From WLND01 sp040398845 (GTDB lineage Bacteria > Actinomycetota > Actinomycetes > S36-B12), in contig JBBATH010000015.1 in the NCBI GenBank assembly GCA_040398845.1, positions 1-64,000 on the forward strand: a DNA stretch of 64,000 bases, given 5' to 3'. Below are positions 8,087 through 17,382 of the stretch, in pieces. Position numbers and translations under genes: made by a program. Numbering within the stretch: the first letter of the stretch is position 1; each line of letters begins with the position of its first letter. The notes beneath the pieces are model-generated. The model searched no databases. It saw only the letters and a list, made by a program, of their open reading frames with translations, and was not told where the DNA came from.

Positions 8087-9145
8087 TCAACGACTCGCCC
8101 GGGGATGGATGATGCTTACCCCCGGCTGCGGGTCGAGGCCCATCCGCTCGAGTGCAGTTGCTGCCTCGTCAAGGCGAAGTGTGCGGGTGACGAGGCGCTG
8201 GGGGTCGAGGCGCCCCTCGGCAACGAGTGCGAGCATCTCGGGGTAGCCCTGGGCTGACATCCCGTGCGACCCGAGTATCGAGAGCTCACGTCCGATGACG
8301 AGGTGCATCGGCACGCTCGCCCGATCATCGACCTCTGCGGGAGGGAGCAGCCCGACCTGCACATGACGCCCGCGCGGACGCAGGGACTCGACCGCGGCTT
8401 GGCAGGTGCCGATACTCCCGAGGGCATCGAAGGTGACGTCGGCCCCGAACGGGAGAAGGTCGCGAATGGCAGTCGTGACGTCGGTTCGCGCCTTGGCGTT
8501 CACGAGGCCTGCGGCACCGAATGACTCCGCGAGGCTCAGTGCGCCCGACTCGGTATCGACAGCGATGACGTGGGCGCCCCTTGCGACAGCGACCATGATG
8601 ATCGACAGCCCGACCCCGCCGCATCCGAGGACCACCACGTTCTCTTTGAACTGAACTGCGCCGACGTGTGCAACTGCGCGGAAAGCCGTTGAGAACCGGC
8701 AGCCGAGCGCGGCCGCCGCGTCCATCGAGACTGTTTCCGGGAGAGCGACGAGATTGAAGTCTGCGCGCGGGATCGCGACGTACTCAGCAAATGACCCCGG
8801 ACCATTGAAGCCTGGCTGCCACTGATCGGGGCACACCTGCGCATCGCCGGCGTCGCAGTATCGGCAGGATCCGCATCCGCAGACGAACGGCACCGTGACC
8901 CTGTCGCCGACGTGAAAAGCGCGAACGGCGGGCCCAAGGGCGGCAATCGTGCCGGCGAACTCATGGCCCGGCACATGGGGCAGTGTGGTGATGTCCGAGT
9001 CGTGTCCCTGCCAGCCGTGCCAGTCGCTGCGGCACAAGCCGGTTGACTCGACAGCGATGACGACTCCATCAGCGGTTGGGACGGGATCAGGCCGATCCGC
9101 GACGCTGACTGGACCACCGAAGGACTCGAACTGCAGGGCGCGCAC
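8087..9145 (-). CDS. Zinc-dependent alcohol dehydrogenase (MDR family)
   Basis: A 352-residue medium-chain dehydrogenase. Catalytic zinc ligands are the Cys in STGLCRSDWHGW and the GHEF segment (PHVPGHEFAG). The structural-zinc loop has four Cys (CGCGSCRYCDAGDAQVC). The NAD(P)-binding Rossmann motif is VVVLGCGGVGLSIIMVA. Length is typical. It should oxidise an alcohol or polyol in the cytoplasm with NAD(P)+; the substrate cannot be read from sequence. It stands alone, with the hydrolase gene at 9172-11196 upstream on the same strand after a 26-base gap, so the two may be cotranscribed. Confidence 0.85.
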   Translation of the reverse strand: MRALQFESFGGPVSVADRPDPVPTADGVVIAVESTGLCRSDWHGWQGHDSDITTLPHVPGHEFAGTIAALGPAVRAFHVGDRVTVPFVCGCGSCRYCDAGDAQVCPDQWQPGFNGPGSFAEYVAIPRADFNLVALPETVSMDAAAALGCRFSTAFRAVAHVGAVQFKENVVVLGCGGVGLSIIMVAVARGAHVIAVDTESGALSLAESFGAAGLVNAKARTDVTTAIRDLLPFGADVTFDALGSIGTCQAAVESLRPRGRHVQVGLLPPAEVDDRASVPMHLVIGRELSILGSHGMSAQGYPEMLALVAEGRLDPQRLVTRTLRLDEAATALERMGLDPQPGVSIIHPRASR

Positions 9146-9171
9146 GGTGGCAGCATAGGTCGTCGCAGGAT

Positions 9172-11196
9172 TCAGGGCCGGGGCTGGAGTCCCTCGGCGA
9201 TGATCACCTGGAGTCCCGACTCGTCGACCGTGCGGCCCGTCGAGGTTGAGGCGAGCTCAAGGGCCTTCTTGCGGGCGATGTCCTGCTTGGCCGGGGGCAG
9301 GTGCGGGATCTCAGCCAGAGCTCGGTAGAGCTCCCAGGCGAGCTCACGCTGGCGCAGCGCCGTGTTGATCCGCTCCATCTGGGTGTCGGACGCTGGGAGT
9401 TGCCACGTCTGGCTTAGGGCATCGGGGAGTACATGGCGATAGTCGTGGCCGCCCTCGGCGAAGATGCCCGGGGTCGGCGTGAGCGCGTTGAGCATGTCGA
9501 GGAAGGTCATCATGAAGGTCGTGACCGGCATCCAATGCGTGCCCTTCGGTGTGCCGAGCGGCCTCGTTGCGTTTGGTCCAAGCCAATCGGGCCGGCGCCA
9601 GACCACCTGCGACCCGAACTTCGGGATCGGATCATCGCCGTTTTGGAGGAGCAGGTATCGGACATTCGCGCGATCTGCCGCGGGGAGCCCGCGCCAGTCG
9701 GCGATGGTCCGGGGCAGGTAGGCAGCGGCCGGACCTACCGACGGGGTCTCGGTGATCGTGCGCTTGCCCCAGATCTGGCGACGCCACACGGTGGCGGCCG
9801 GGGTGCCGATCCACAGGGCTGCATGAATGCCGGTGCCTTCGAGGCCCAGGGTGCCGGTGCCCTTGAACATCTCCTCGCTCACCTGTGAGCCCAGGCTTTC
9901 GCCGAATAGGTAGAACTTCGGTCGCTTGGCCTTGGGCATCGCCATGAGGCGCTGAACGACGCCGCTGACAACCATGGCGGTCTGGGCACTTCCGGTCGGC
10001 ACCTTGGTGAGGGAGAGGGCCGATGGCAGGACCGAGTATTGAATGGCGGCGGATGCGCAGTCACCCATGGTGAGGTACTCGAAGGTCTCGGTGGCGACGT
10101 AATTGACATATCCGGAGCCGGTTGGTGAGAAGATCGCGAACGCCTTGCGCTCGAGTGCCTTTGTGCGATCGATCTCAGCGAGGAGCACCCGCGCCCGCTC
10201 CTCGTCGTTGGGGGCGACCTCGAGGGAGGCGTAGACACGGATGGGCTGCTTGGCCGAATCGACGCCCATAACGGCCGCAATCGACTCCGGTGGTAGGGCC
10301 ATGCTCAGCCAGCGTGCCCCCTCGCGAGTCTGCTTCAGCCAGTCGATCCCGGATGCAGGGGAACCGGTGACCTCGGGGGTCGTGGGCGCGGTGATGAGCG
10401 CAGCGTCAAGGGAACCGCCGCCCTTGCTCAACAGGGTCGAAGCCTTTGCGACGGCAAACCAGCCGATGCCGAGCGTGATCCCTGCGCTGGTGATGCGGCC
10501 GATCATCCGATGGTCCTGCGGCTCGCCACCAATGAGGGCGGTCGCGGCGCGACTCGAGACGCTTGTCAGGACGGATTCCGCGCGCGCGAGACCGTAGGTC
10601 GCGAGACCAACGACAGCCCCGATACCAACGGACTTCGCGGGGGACACGTCGCGTACGGAGTCCTCGAAAAAGTACTGGGATCCCTTGAGTGTCGAGCCCG
10701 CAACGCCTGCGTCAACGAGGGAGCCGGGTGCACTTTTCCATGGTTGACCGCTCGCCCATGAGGCGGCGCCAATCGCTGCGGCGGTGCCGAGCACGATTCC
10801 GGTATCGCGGCGCCCGGGCTTGCCGGGGGCTGCGAGGGCAGTGACGTTCGCCGCGACGGTCGCGAGGGCCGTGTGGGCGGCGAGGCGAGCGACGGCCCGG
10901 CGCGACGATTCATGTTCGCGCCAGGCGAGGGCAACGGAGGCGCCCGCAGCGGCGGACCCCACCGCCCCAGCGACGAGCAGGCGAGCGATGACCGGTGGAG
11001 ACTCGGAGCGGGAAACTCGGGACGCCACGGCGGTGAGGACGGAACTGCCCGCACTCAGTACTCCGTAGGCGGCGGCTGCAGTCGTTCCGGTGACGATGGC
11101 CTGATCGACGGAACCACGGGTGAGGAGATTCGGCTGATATGAACGGCCGACGGCGAAGGCCGAACCGAATAGTCCTGCTCGAGCTGAATAGTCCAT
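9172..11196 (-). CDS. Membrane-anchored alpha/beta hydrolase (COG4425/DUF2319 type), copy A
   Basis: A 674-residue protein. The N-terminal ~280 residues are Ala/Gly-rich with several membrane-embedded helices (Abhydrolase_9_N-like). The C-terminal ~350 residues form an alpha/beta hydrolase with the nucleophile elbow LFGESLGSQ (Ser), RYLLLQNGDDPIPKFG for the acid region, and FAEGGHDYRHVLPDAL for the His. ATG 11196 follows a GGGAG-type ribosome site. It faces a paralogue of the same length and architecture at 11281-13332 across an 84-base divergent promoter region. Family members in actinobacteria are uncharacterised; ester hydrolysis at the cytoplasmic membrane is inferred. Confidence 0.8.
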   Translation of the reverse strand: MDYSARAGLFGSAFAVGRSYQPNLLTRGSVDQAIVTGTTAAAAYGVLSAGSSVLTAVASRVSRSESPPVIARLLVAGAVGSAAAGASVALAWREHESSRRAVARLAAHTALATVAANVTALAAPGKPGRRDTGIVLGTAAAIGAASWASGQPWKSAPGSLVDAGVAGSTLKGSQYFFEDSVRDVSPAKSVGIGAVVGLATYGLARAESVLTSVSSRAATALIGGEPQDHRMIGRITSAGITLGIGWFAVAKASTLLSKGGGSLDAALITAPTTPEVTGSPASGIDWLKQTREGARWLSMALPPESIAAVMGVDSAKQPIRVYASLEVAPNDEERARVLLAEIDRTKALERKAFAIFSPTGSGYVNYVATETFEYLTMGDCASAAIQYSVLPSALSLTKVPTGSAQTAMVVSGVVQRLMAMPKAKRPKFYLFGESLGSQVSEEMFKGTGTLGLEGTGIHAALWIGTPAATVWRRQIWGKRTITETPSVGPAAAYLPRTIADWRGLPAADRANVRYLLLQNGDDPIPKFGSQVVWRRPDWLGPNATRPLGTPKGTHWMPVTTFMMTFLDMLNALTPTPGIFAEGGHDYRHVLPDALSQTWQLPASDTQMERINTALRQRELAWELYRALAEIPHLPPAKQDIARKKALELASTSTGRTVDESGLQVIIAEGLQPRP

Positions 11197-11280
11197 CGTG
11201 GCTCCCTCGGAACAATGTCCTCATGACAATGTGATCAGGATAGGGGCAACGTCGGGTGAGCGGTCGGGCACAATGCTTCC

Positions 11281-13332
11281 ATGGGCCGCCAGTTCCGTCG
11301 CGCATCATGGGTTACCTCGTGGGCGGGGGATCGATCCGTGCAGGCCGGGGTCGCTGGCGCGTCGTGGTCGATCGCCGGAACGCTCGCCCGAGGGCTGCTG
11401 CCACGCACACCGCTTCAGCAGGCAGTCGCCACCGGTGTTGTTGCCACGGCCCACTACCAATTGACCGCCACCGCATGGTCGGCACTTGAGGCATTGGCCT
11501 CGAAGCCTGGCTCGCGGCCGAGCCTTCGCGCGAGCATGCTCGTCGCAGGAGCGGCGATCGCAGGCGGTGTCGCGACGTCGACGGCGACTGCGCAGGCGGC
11601 GAATCGGTCGCTACCTGCCGCTGTGGCGGGCACTGCCGGGCGGTTCATTGCCTTTGCGGGGCTGGCAGGTGGAGCTGCGGCAGGCTGGGAAGAACTCCTG
11701 CAGCGGCGACTTGGCCTTCGCCCTAGGCTCGACACCACCGTTGTCCCAGCCGTTGCGACCGGCGCAGCGGTCGTGGGCTTCAGTGTTGCACTGGGAGCCC
11801 GTCGGGCCCATCGTTATGGGCTCGTCGAGCCGCAGCGGCATGCGATCCGTTCGGCCGATGCCACCACCATGATCAAGGCAGGTGGGCTCGGGGTGGCGTC
11901 AGCCGTGGGGCTGAGTGCTCTTATGGTGGGCGAGCAGTTGGCGGCTCGGGGCCTTGAGCACCTAGGCGCCAAGATCCTTGGCCGTGAGACGGGAGCCATC
12001 GGATCCTTCCTCGCCCACGGCGCTGTACTCGGTTCGATGGGCGCGGCCGGTGCGCTCGGACTGAAGCGGATCACCTCGGTGGTTGAGCGCCGCGATGACA
12101 TCGTCGAACCCGCCTATCCAATGCCCCCCACCTCGCCGTGGGTGTCAGCCGGCCCGCGCAGCGCCATGCCGTTCGCGTCGATGGGCAAGGAGGGCCGTCG
12201 ATTCGTCCTCATGGCACTCACCGCTCACGAGATCACGTCAGTGACCGGCGAGCCCGCGATGGATCCGGTGCGGGTCGTGGGGGGCTACGAGTCGTCATCT
12301 GACGTCGCAGAGCGAGCCCAACTCACCGTGCAGGACATGGTCGCATGCGGGGCCTTCGAGCGGAGCGTCATCTGCATCGGGGTGCCCACCGGCGTCGGCT
12401 ACTTCAACTACACGGTTGCGGAGGCCCTCGAATACCTCACAGGGGGCGACTGCGCGACCATCGTGCCCCAGTACGCGCTCGTCCCGTCGGCCCTCGCCCT
12501 AGGTCGCACCCGAGATGGCGAGGAGCTCACCAGGCTCGTGCTCGAGGGCATCAGGGGGCGCATCGAGGGGCTGTCACCCCAGGAGCGTCCGCGGGTGTTC
12601 GTCGTCGGAGAAAGTCTCGGAGCCAATGTTGCCTTGGACATCGCGATGGTTCCCGGCGGGGTTTCCGGGATGCCCGTCATGGCTGAACTCGGGGTCACCG
12701 GAGGCCTCTACCTCGGTGTCCCGTTTCGTACCGAACTGTGGAATATCTGGCGCGCAAACCCCGAGGCCGTCGACCCAGCAGGGGTTCTCGCTCTTGCGAG
12801 CGACCCGGCTTTCGTGCCGGTTCTATCCGCTGGGCAGGGACGTCACCTCATGGTCGTTCACGACGACGATCCAGTGAGCAAGTTCGGTTTCCGGATGGTC
12901 GTACAGCCGCCGTGGTGGATGGGCGACGCCGCCACCCGGCCGCCCCTTGTCCCGCGCGAGGCCAAGTTCCGTCCCATCACGTCATTTATTCTCGCGACAA
13001 TCGACCTACTCAACGGAATGAACTCGCGTCCAGGAACGTTTGCAAGGGTCGGCCACGACTATCGGATTGATGCCCGGCTTGGTATCGAGCGGGCCTTCGG
13101 TCTCTCCTCAACCTCGGTGCAGGCTGAGGCGATCGAGGGCGCGCTTCGCCGGCGTGAGCAGCAATGGGCGACCCGGCGCATGGTTGCACGCAAACTCGAT
13201 CGAGCCCGCAGGTCGATTGAGCGGACGATGGCGGAGTGGGGAACGACCGTCGCCGATGTCGATCCCACGGTCGAATCTGCACTCGGTCCGCTCTCGCGGT
13301 TCGGGCAGATCACCGGGCCGCCGGGATCATGA
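11281..13332 (+). CDS. Membrane-anchored alpha/beta hydrolase (COG4425/DUF2319 type), copy B
   Basis: A 683-residue paralogue of the gene at 9172-11196, transcribed the other way. Matching landmarks are a hydrophobic Ala/Gly-rich N-terminal half, VYASLE/VVGGYES spacing, VNYVATETFEYLTMGDCA versus FNYTVAEALEYLTGGDCA, VGESLGANVALDI (Ser elbow), MVVHDDDPVSKFGFR and RVGHDYRIDARLG (His). The catalytic triad is therefore conserved in both copies. Overall identity is modest, so the duplication is old. ATGA overlap at 13329-13332 couples it to the TAP-like peptidase downstream. Function is inferred from fold only. Confidence 0.8.
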   Translation: MGRQFRRASWVTSWAGDRSVQAGVAGASWSIAGTLARGLLPRTPLQQAVATGVVATAHYQLTATAWSALEALASKPGSRPSLRASMLVAGAAIAGGVATSTATAQAANRSLPAAVAGTAGRFIAFAGLAGGAAAGWEELLQRRLGLRPRLDTTVVPAVATGAAVVGFSVALGARRAHRYGLVEPQRHAIRSADATTMIKAGGLGVASAVGLSALMVGEQLAARGLEHLGAKILGRETGAIGSFLAHGAVLGSMGAAGALGLKRITSVVERRDDIVEPAYPMPPTSPWVSAGPRSAMPFASMGKEGRRFVLMALTAHEITSVTGEPAMDPVRVVGGYESSSDVAERAQLTVQDMVACGAFERSVICIGVPTGVGYFNYTVAEALEYLTGGDCATIVPQYALVPSALALGRTRDGEELTRLVLEGIRGRIEGLSPQERPRVFVVGESLGANVALDIAMVPGGVSGMPVMAELGVTGGLYLGVPFRTELWNIWRANPEAVDPAGVLALASDPAFVPVLSAGQGRHLMVVHDDDPVSKFGFRMVVQPPWWMGDAATRPPLVPREAKFRPITSFILATIDLLNGMNSRPGTFARVGHDYRIDARLGIERAFGLSSTSVQAEAIEGALRRREQQWATRRMVARKLDRARRSIERTMAEWGTTVADVDPTVESALGPLSRFGQITGPPGS

Positions 13333-14888
13333 CGTACCGTGGCCGCATGGAACCAGCGAGTCACCGGCCGATGAAGCCATCCCGAGGGCTTCATCGGGTG
13401 ATCACCCTCGCAATCTCTTTTGCCATCGCGGGCACGGCGCTCGTCATCCCGACGAACGTTGCTCGGGCTGCCGATTCCCCCGCCGGGCTTGAGGCCTTTT
13501 ATGGGCAGATCCTTGACTGGTCGAGTTGCGCCAATGGCCTGACATGCGCGTGGCTCACCGTTCCCCTCGACTATGCGGAGCCAGCCGGTACGACGATCCG
13601 GCTGCGGGTGAGCAAGGCGACGATGACCGGACCTGAAGAGGGCCGCCAGGGCTCCCTCGTCGTCAACCCGGGCGGTCCTGGCGCGCCAGCCGTCGACTTC
13701 GCGAAGTCTGTTGCAGATGGCATTGCCCCGAATGTGGCGAAAGTCTTCGACGTTATCGGGTTCGACCCACGCGGGGTCGGCGAGTCGGCGCCGATTGTCT
13801 GCCTCACCGGCCCGCAGACCACGACCTGGCTTCAGACGGATCAGTCACCGGACACGCCAGCCGAGGTGCGTCGGCTCATGCGCCTCTCCGCGGGGCTGGC
13901 ACAGGGTTGCCTGACGAAATCGCCACTCATGGCGAGGCATGTTGGCTCGGAGAACACGATCCGCGACATGGACATCCTGCGTCAGGTGCTTGGCGATACC
14001 AAACTGAACTTCCTCGGGTTCTCATACGGCACCTACCTCGGCACCCTGTATGCGGAGTCATTCCCCGAGCGGGTTGGACGATTCGTCCTCGATGGAGCCT
14101 TGGATCCCAGCCTGGACCTCATGGAGATCTCGAAGGGTCAATCGTCGGGATTCCAATTGGCGATGAAGCGTTTCGCCGAGAACTGCACCCGACACAAGGA
14201 CTGCCCGTATCAGGGCGATGCTGCCAACGTCCTCAATGGAATCAATCGGCTCCTCGAGCAACTCGACCGCTCGCCCATGAAGGCGTCAAAGGGCCGATCA
14301 CTCCTTCAATCGGAGGCCGTGACCGCGCTGTTCACCTCCATGTATTCGGAAACGATGTGGCCGTCGCTGCGATACGCGCTCCGCGAGGCATCCCAAGGCA
14401 ACGGGACGGCACTGCTCGACCTCGCGGACTACGCGAACGATCGCACCGGACCCAACTCCTACGACGGCAACCTCACGTCGGCGTTCATCTCCATCTCCTG
14501 CTGGGATACCCCGGCCCCTCCCGGGGCGGCAGGCCTAGGGCTGGCGGCCGTGAATTGGGCGACGGGGGTCGGGGTTCCATTGATGGCCAAGACGATGTCC
14601 TGGGGTAATGCCCCCTGCTCGAAATGGTATGGCCGAACGACCCGAGTTCCGGCCCCGGCATCGAGCACCACGACCGCTCCCATCCTGATCGTCGGCACCA
14701 CCTATGACCCTGCCACCCCGTACGCCTGGTCGGTGGCGCTCAATAGGCAACTGCCGACCTCCACACTGCTCACCTATCAAGGCGATGGTCACACGGCCTA
14801 CGGTGGAGGGTCGGCGTGCATCTCACGACTCGTCGATGCCTACCTGCTCAAGGGCACCCCACCCGCCGCTCGCACCGTCTGCCGCTAG
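13329..14888 (+). CDS. Secreted TAP-like peptidase (alpha/beta hydrolase, S33)
   Basis: About 519 residues from ATG 13329, which overlaps the previous stop; ATG 13347 and ATG 13371 are alternatives, the last giving the most typical signal peptide (KPSRGLHRVITLAISFAIAG, cleavage near VARAADS). The mature protein matches the Streptomyces tripeptidyl-aminopeptidase family: VVNPGGPGAPAVDF, FDVIGFDPRGVGES, the Ser elbow FLGFSYGTYLG, and a C-terminal TAP domain with Asp in VGTTYDPATPY and His in GDGHTAYGGGSACI. By family it removes N-terminal peptides from secreted proteins or nutrients outside the cell. Cotranscription with the membrane hydrolase upstream is likely. Confidence 0.85.
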   Translation: MTYRGRMEPASHRPMKPSRGLHRVITLAISFAIAGTALVIPTNVARAADSPAGLEAFYGQILDWSSCANGLTCAWLTVPLDYAEPAGTTIRLRVSKATMTGPEEGRQGSLVVNPGGPGAPAVDFAKSVADGIAPNVAKVFDVIGFDPRGVGESAPIVCLTGPQTTTWLQTDQSPDTPAEVRRLMRLSAGLAQGCLTKSPLMARHVGSENTIRDMDILRQVLGDTKLNFLGFSYGTYLGTLYAESFPERVGRFVLDGALDPSLDLMEISKGQSSGFQLAMKRFAENCTRHKDCPYQGDAANVLNGINRLLEQLDRSPMKASKGRSLLQSEAVTALFTSMYSETMWPSLRYALREASQGNGTALLDLADYANDRTGPNSYDGNLTSAFISISCWDTPAPPGAAGLGLAAVNWATGVGVPLMAKTMSWGNAPCSKWYGRTTRVPAPASSTTTAPILIVGTTYDPATPYAWSVALNRQLPTSTLLTYQGDGHTAYGGGSACISRLVDAYLLKGTPPAARTVCR

Positions 14889-14898
14889 CGAGGAACAT

Positions 14899-15642
14899 GT
14901 GATCGGCCTTGGCACCATCATCAATGTCGCGGCAATTCTCGTTGGGGCGTCGCTCGGGGTGCTCCTTGGCCATCGCATGCCCGAGCGCGCCCGTGTCACC
15001 GTGACCGACGCACTCGGTCTCGTCACCCTTGTCATCGGGGCACTGAACATCATGGCGCTCACCGACGATGACTTCACCGATGCTGTTGGTGATGCGGCCC
15101 CCTTGCTCATCGTTCTCGGGGCACTTGTCATCGGTGGTGTCACCGGCTCACTCCTTCGGATCGAGGAGCGGCTCGAGTCGGGTGGACGATTCATCCAGCG
15201 GACCTTCGCGCGGTCCGGCACCGGCGAGTCGAAGTCGCGCTTCGTCGAGGGCTTCGTCGACACCTCGCTCGTCTTCTGCATCGGACCGCTCGCAGTGCTC
15301 GGCGCGCTCAGTGACGGACTCGGGCAGGGGATCGAGCAACTTGCGCTTAAATCCACCCTCGACGGCTTCGCGTCGCTGGCCTTCGCTGCCTCCTTGGGAT
15401 GGGGGGTGGCTGCTGCGGCGATCTCAGTTGCGATCGTTCAGGGCCTCGTCACGATCCTGGCAGCGCTCGTCGGCCCCTTTCTTTCAGGGGCCGTTATCGC
15501 ATCGATCGCCGCCACTGGCGGAGTGATGCTGCTCGGCGTTGGCCTGCGTGTGCTCAATATTCGACAGGTGCCGGTGGGCGACATGCTTCCGGCGCTCATC
15601 GTGGCCCCGTTCCTCACCCTCGCGGTGGCGTCCTTCACCTAG
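14899..15642 (+). CDS. DUF554 family membrane protein
   Basis: A 247-residue protein with about seven hydrophobic segments. The family pattern is clear: GTIINVAAILVGASLGVLLG at the start, LGLVTLVIGALNIM, and the central VDTSLVFCIGPLAVLGALSDGL with the Gly-Pro that marks DUF554. GTG 14899 is chosen for the GAGGAA just upstream; only ten bases separate it from the upstream stop, so it belongs to the same operon. Members are inner-membrane proteins without known activity, proposed transporters. Confidence 0.85.
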   Translation: MIGLGTIINVAAILVGASLGVLLGHRMPERARVTVTDALGLVTLVIGALNIMALTDDDFTDAVGDAAPLLIVLGALVIGGVTGSLLRIEERLESGGRFIQRTFARSGTGESKSRFVEGFVDTSLVFCIGPLAVLGALSDGLGQGIEQLALKSTLDGFASLAFAASLGWGVAAAAISVAIVQGLVTILAALVGPFLSGAVIASIAATGGVMLLGVGLRVLNIRQVPVGDMLPALIVAPFLTLAVASFT

Positions 15643-15677
15643 GAGCGGCCCCGGACGCCGACCCGTAGGGTCATGCC

Positions 15678-16685
15678 ATGGAACCCCTTCGCATCGGCGT
15701 GCTCGGAGCCGCCCGGATCAGCGAGCCCGCAATCGTCATACCGGCCGAGCTCACCGGCGCCCGTCTCGTCGCGGTCGCGGCGCGCGATTCGGCTCGCGCT
15801 CACTCCTTCGCCCGGCAGCACAGCGTGGAGCGGGTGGCCTCCTCCTACGCGGCGCTCGTCGAGGATCCGGAGGTCGAGGCGATCTACAACCCGCTCGCCA
15901 ATGGCCTGCACGGGCCGTGGAACCTCCGGGCGATCGCCGCAGGCAAGCACGTGCTGACCGAGAAGCCCTTTGCTAGCAATGTGGTCGAGGCCATGACCGT
16001 CCGCGACGCCGCCAACGCGGCCGGAGTGCGAGTCATGGAGGCCTTCCACTACCGCTACCACCCGGTGATGCTGAGAATGATGGACATTACCTCAGGGGGC
16101 GAGCTCGGAACCATTGTGCGCGTTGAAGCCAATATGGAGATTCCGGCACCGCCCCTCGAGGATCCACGGTGGTCCGTCGAGCTCGCAGGCGGCGCCATGA
16201 TGGACCTCGGCTGCTACAGCCTTCATGCGTGCCGCACCCTCGGTGCGTTTCTCGGCGGGGATCCCGTGCTCCTCGCGGCCAGGGGTCGTGAGCACCACGG
16301 GGCCCCCGGGGTCGATGAGTGGATCGAGGCTGACCTCGAGTTCCCGTCGGGTGCGACTGGGGCGGCGAATTGCAGCATGGCTGCGAATGCAGTTCGCTTC
16401 AATCTGCGGGTGATCGGCACCAAGGGTGAGGCGAGGGCGCACAACCTGCTCGCCCCGCCGGATGATGACCGCATCACCGTGGCTATCGGTGGCGACGAGC
16501 GCGTCGAAGGGCTGGGGACTCGAACCTCCTACACCTATCAGCTTGAGGCCTTCACCCGGTGGGTACGCGAGGGTGGCACCATTCCCACTGACGCTGACGA
16601 CGCGGTCGAGAACATGCGCATGATCGATGCCGTCTACGAGATGAGCGGTATGGGGCTTCGTCGCGCGTTTGGATCCGCGTCCTGA
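15678..16685 (+). CDS. Gfo/Idh/MocA family oxidoreductase
   Basis: A 335-residue NAD(P)-dependent sugar-type dehydrogenase. The Rossmann start is RIGVLGAARISEPAI, the conserved EKP motif is LTEKPFASN, and the catalytic region contains MEAFHYRYHPVMLRM and GGAMMDLGCYSLHACR (the D-x-G-x-Y/H signature). Length is typical. It follows the DUF554 gene by 35 bases on the same strand. Family members oxidise sugars, inositols or trans-dihydrodiols; the substrate here is unknown. It is convergent with trmB, 13 bases apart. Confidence 0.85.
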   Translation: MEPLRIGVLGAARISEPAIVIPAELTGARLVAVAARDSARAHSFARQHSVERVASSYAALVEDPEVEAIYNPLANGLHGPWNLRAIAAGKHVLTEKPFASNVVEAMTVRDAANAAGVRVMEAFHYRYHPVMLRMMDITSGGELGTIVRVEANMEIPAPPLEDPRWSVELAGGAMMDLGCYSLHACRTLGAFLGGDPVLLAARGREHHGAPGVDEWIEADLEFPSGATGAANCSMAANAVRFNLRVIGTKGEARAHNLLAPPDDDRITVAIGGDERVEGLGTRTSYTYQLEAFTRWVREGGTIPTDADDAVENMRMIDAVYEMSGMGLRRAFGSAS

Positions 16686-16698
16686 CCAAGATCCCCGG

Positions 16699-17349
16699 CT
16701 ACCTGATTGTTCTGGAGTAGCGTAAGTGGGTAATCTTCCGGCCTTGATCGAGCGCAGTTTGCTCGTAGCGCGTGACTGGGCGATCCGAAGGTCGGTCGAT
16801 GGCGCCGCCCTCCCACATCGGATGGTTGTTCAGCACAGCGATCATCTGGTCGGCGTAGTGGGCCCAGTCGGTAGCGAGATCCCAGGTTCCACTCGTCTTC
16901 GTTCGGCTACCGACGAGACTCGCGTGCTCGGCGGTGACAAGCCTGCGCTTGTGGTGCCGGGCCTTGGGCCACGGATCGGGGAAGTAGGTTCGGATCCCGG
17001 CGAGTGATCGCTCCGGGATCATTGTGCGAAGGACCTCGAGGGCATCGGCCTCCATGACCCGGACGTTCGTGAGCCCGATGGTGCGAATCCGGTGCAGGAG
17101 ATCGCCAATGCCTGGGGTGTGGACGTCGACGGCGAGCAAGCCGAACTGTGGCTGCGTGCTGGCCATCAATGCGGTCGCGGCGCCGGTGCCAAAGCCGATC
17201 TCCAGAATGACCGGAAGACCGGGCCATTCACCCTCGAGGGAGAAGGTTGTGCGGCCGAGTTCGACGAGCAGACTGTCACTGATGCCGAGTGCCGCCGCTT
17301 GACGTGGGGTGACCCGCCCTCGACGCGGCTTGTAGGTACGGTTCGACAT
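16699..17349 (-). CDS. trmB: tRNA (guanine-N7-)-methyltransferase
   Basis: A 216-residue class I methyltransferase that makes m7G46 in tRNA. The SAM-binding motif is ILEIGFGTGAATALM, followed by LLAVDVHTPGIGDLL and the family hallmark TYFPDPWPKARHHKRRLV, with RYEQTALDQGRKI near the C-terminus corresponding to the YExRA region. Length is normal. It is transcribed toward the oxidoreductase and follows the peptidase-like gene at 17383 in the opposite-facing cluster (same strand, 33 bases upstream), so it may be the last gene of the MFS-peptidase-trmB unit. Confidence 0.92.
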   Translation of the reverse strand: MSNRTYKPRRGRVTPRQAAALGISDSLLVELGRTTFSLEGEWPGLPVILEIGFGTGAATALMASTQPQFGLLAVDVHTPGIGDLLHRIRTIGLTNVRVMEADALEVLRTMIPERSLAGIRTYFPDPWPKARHHKRRLVTAEHASLVGSRTKTSGTWDLATDWAHYADQMIAVLNNHPMWEGGAIDRPSDRPVTRYEQTALDQGRKITHLRYSRTIR

Positions 17350-17382
17350 GTCGGCGACGTTAGCCCAACTGCTGGTAGCGGC

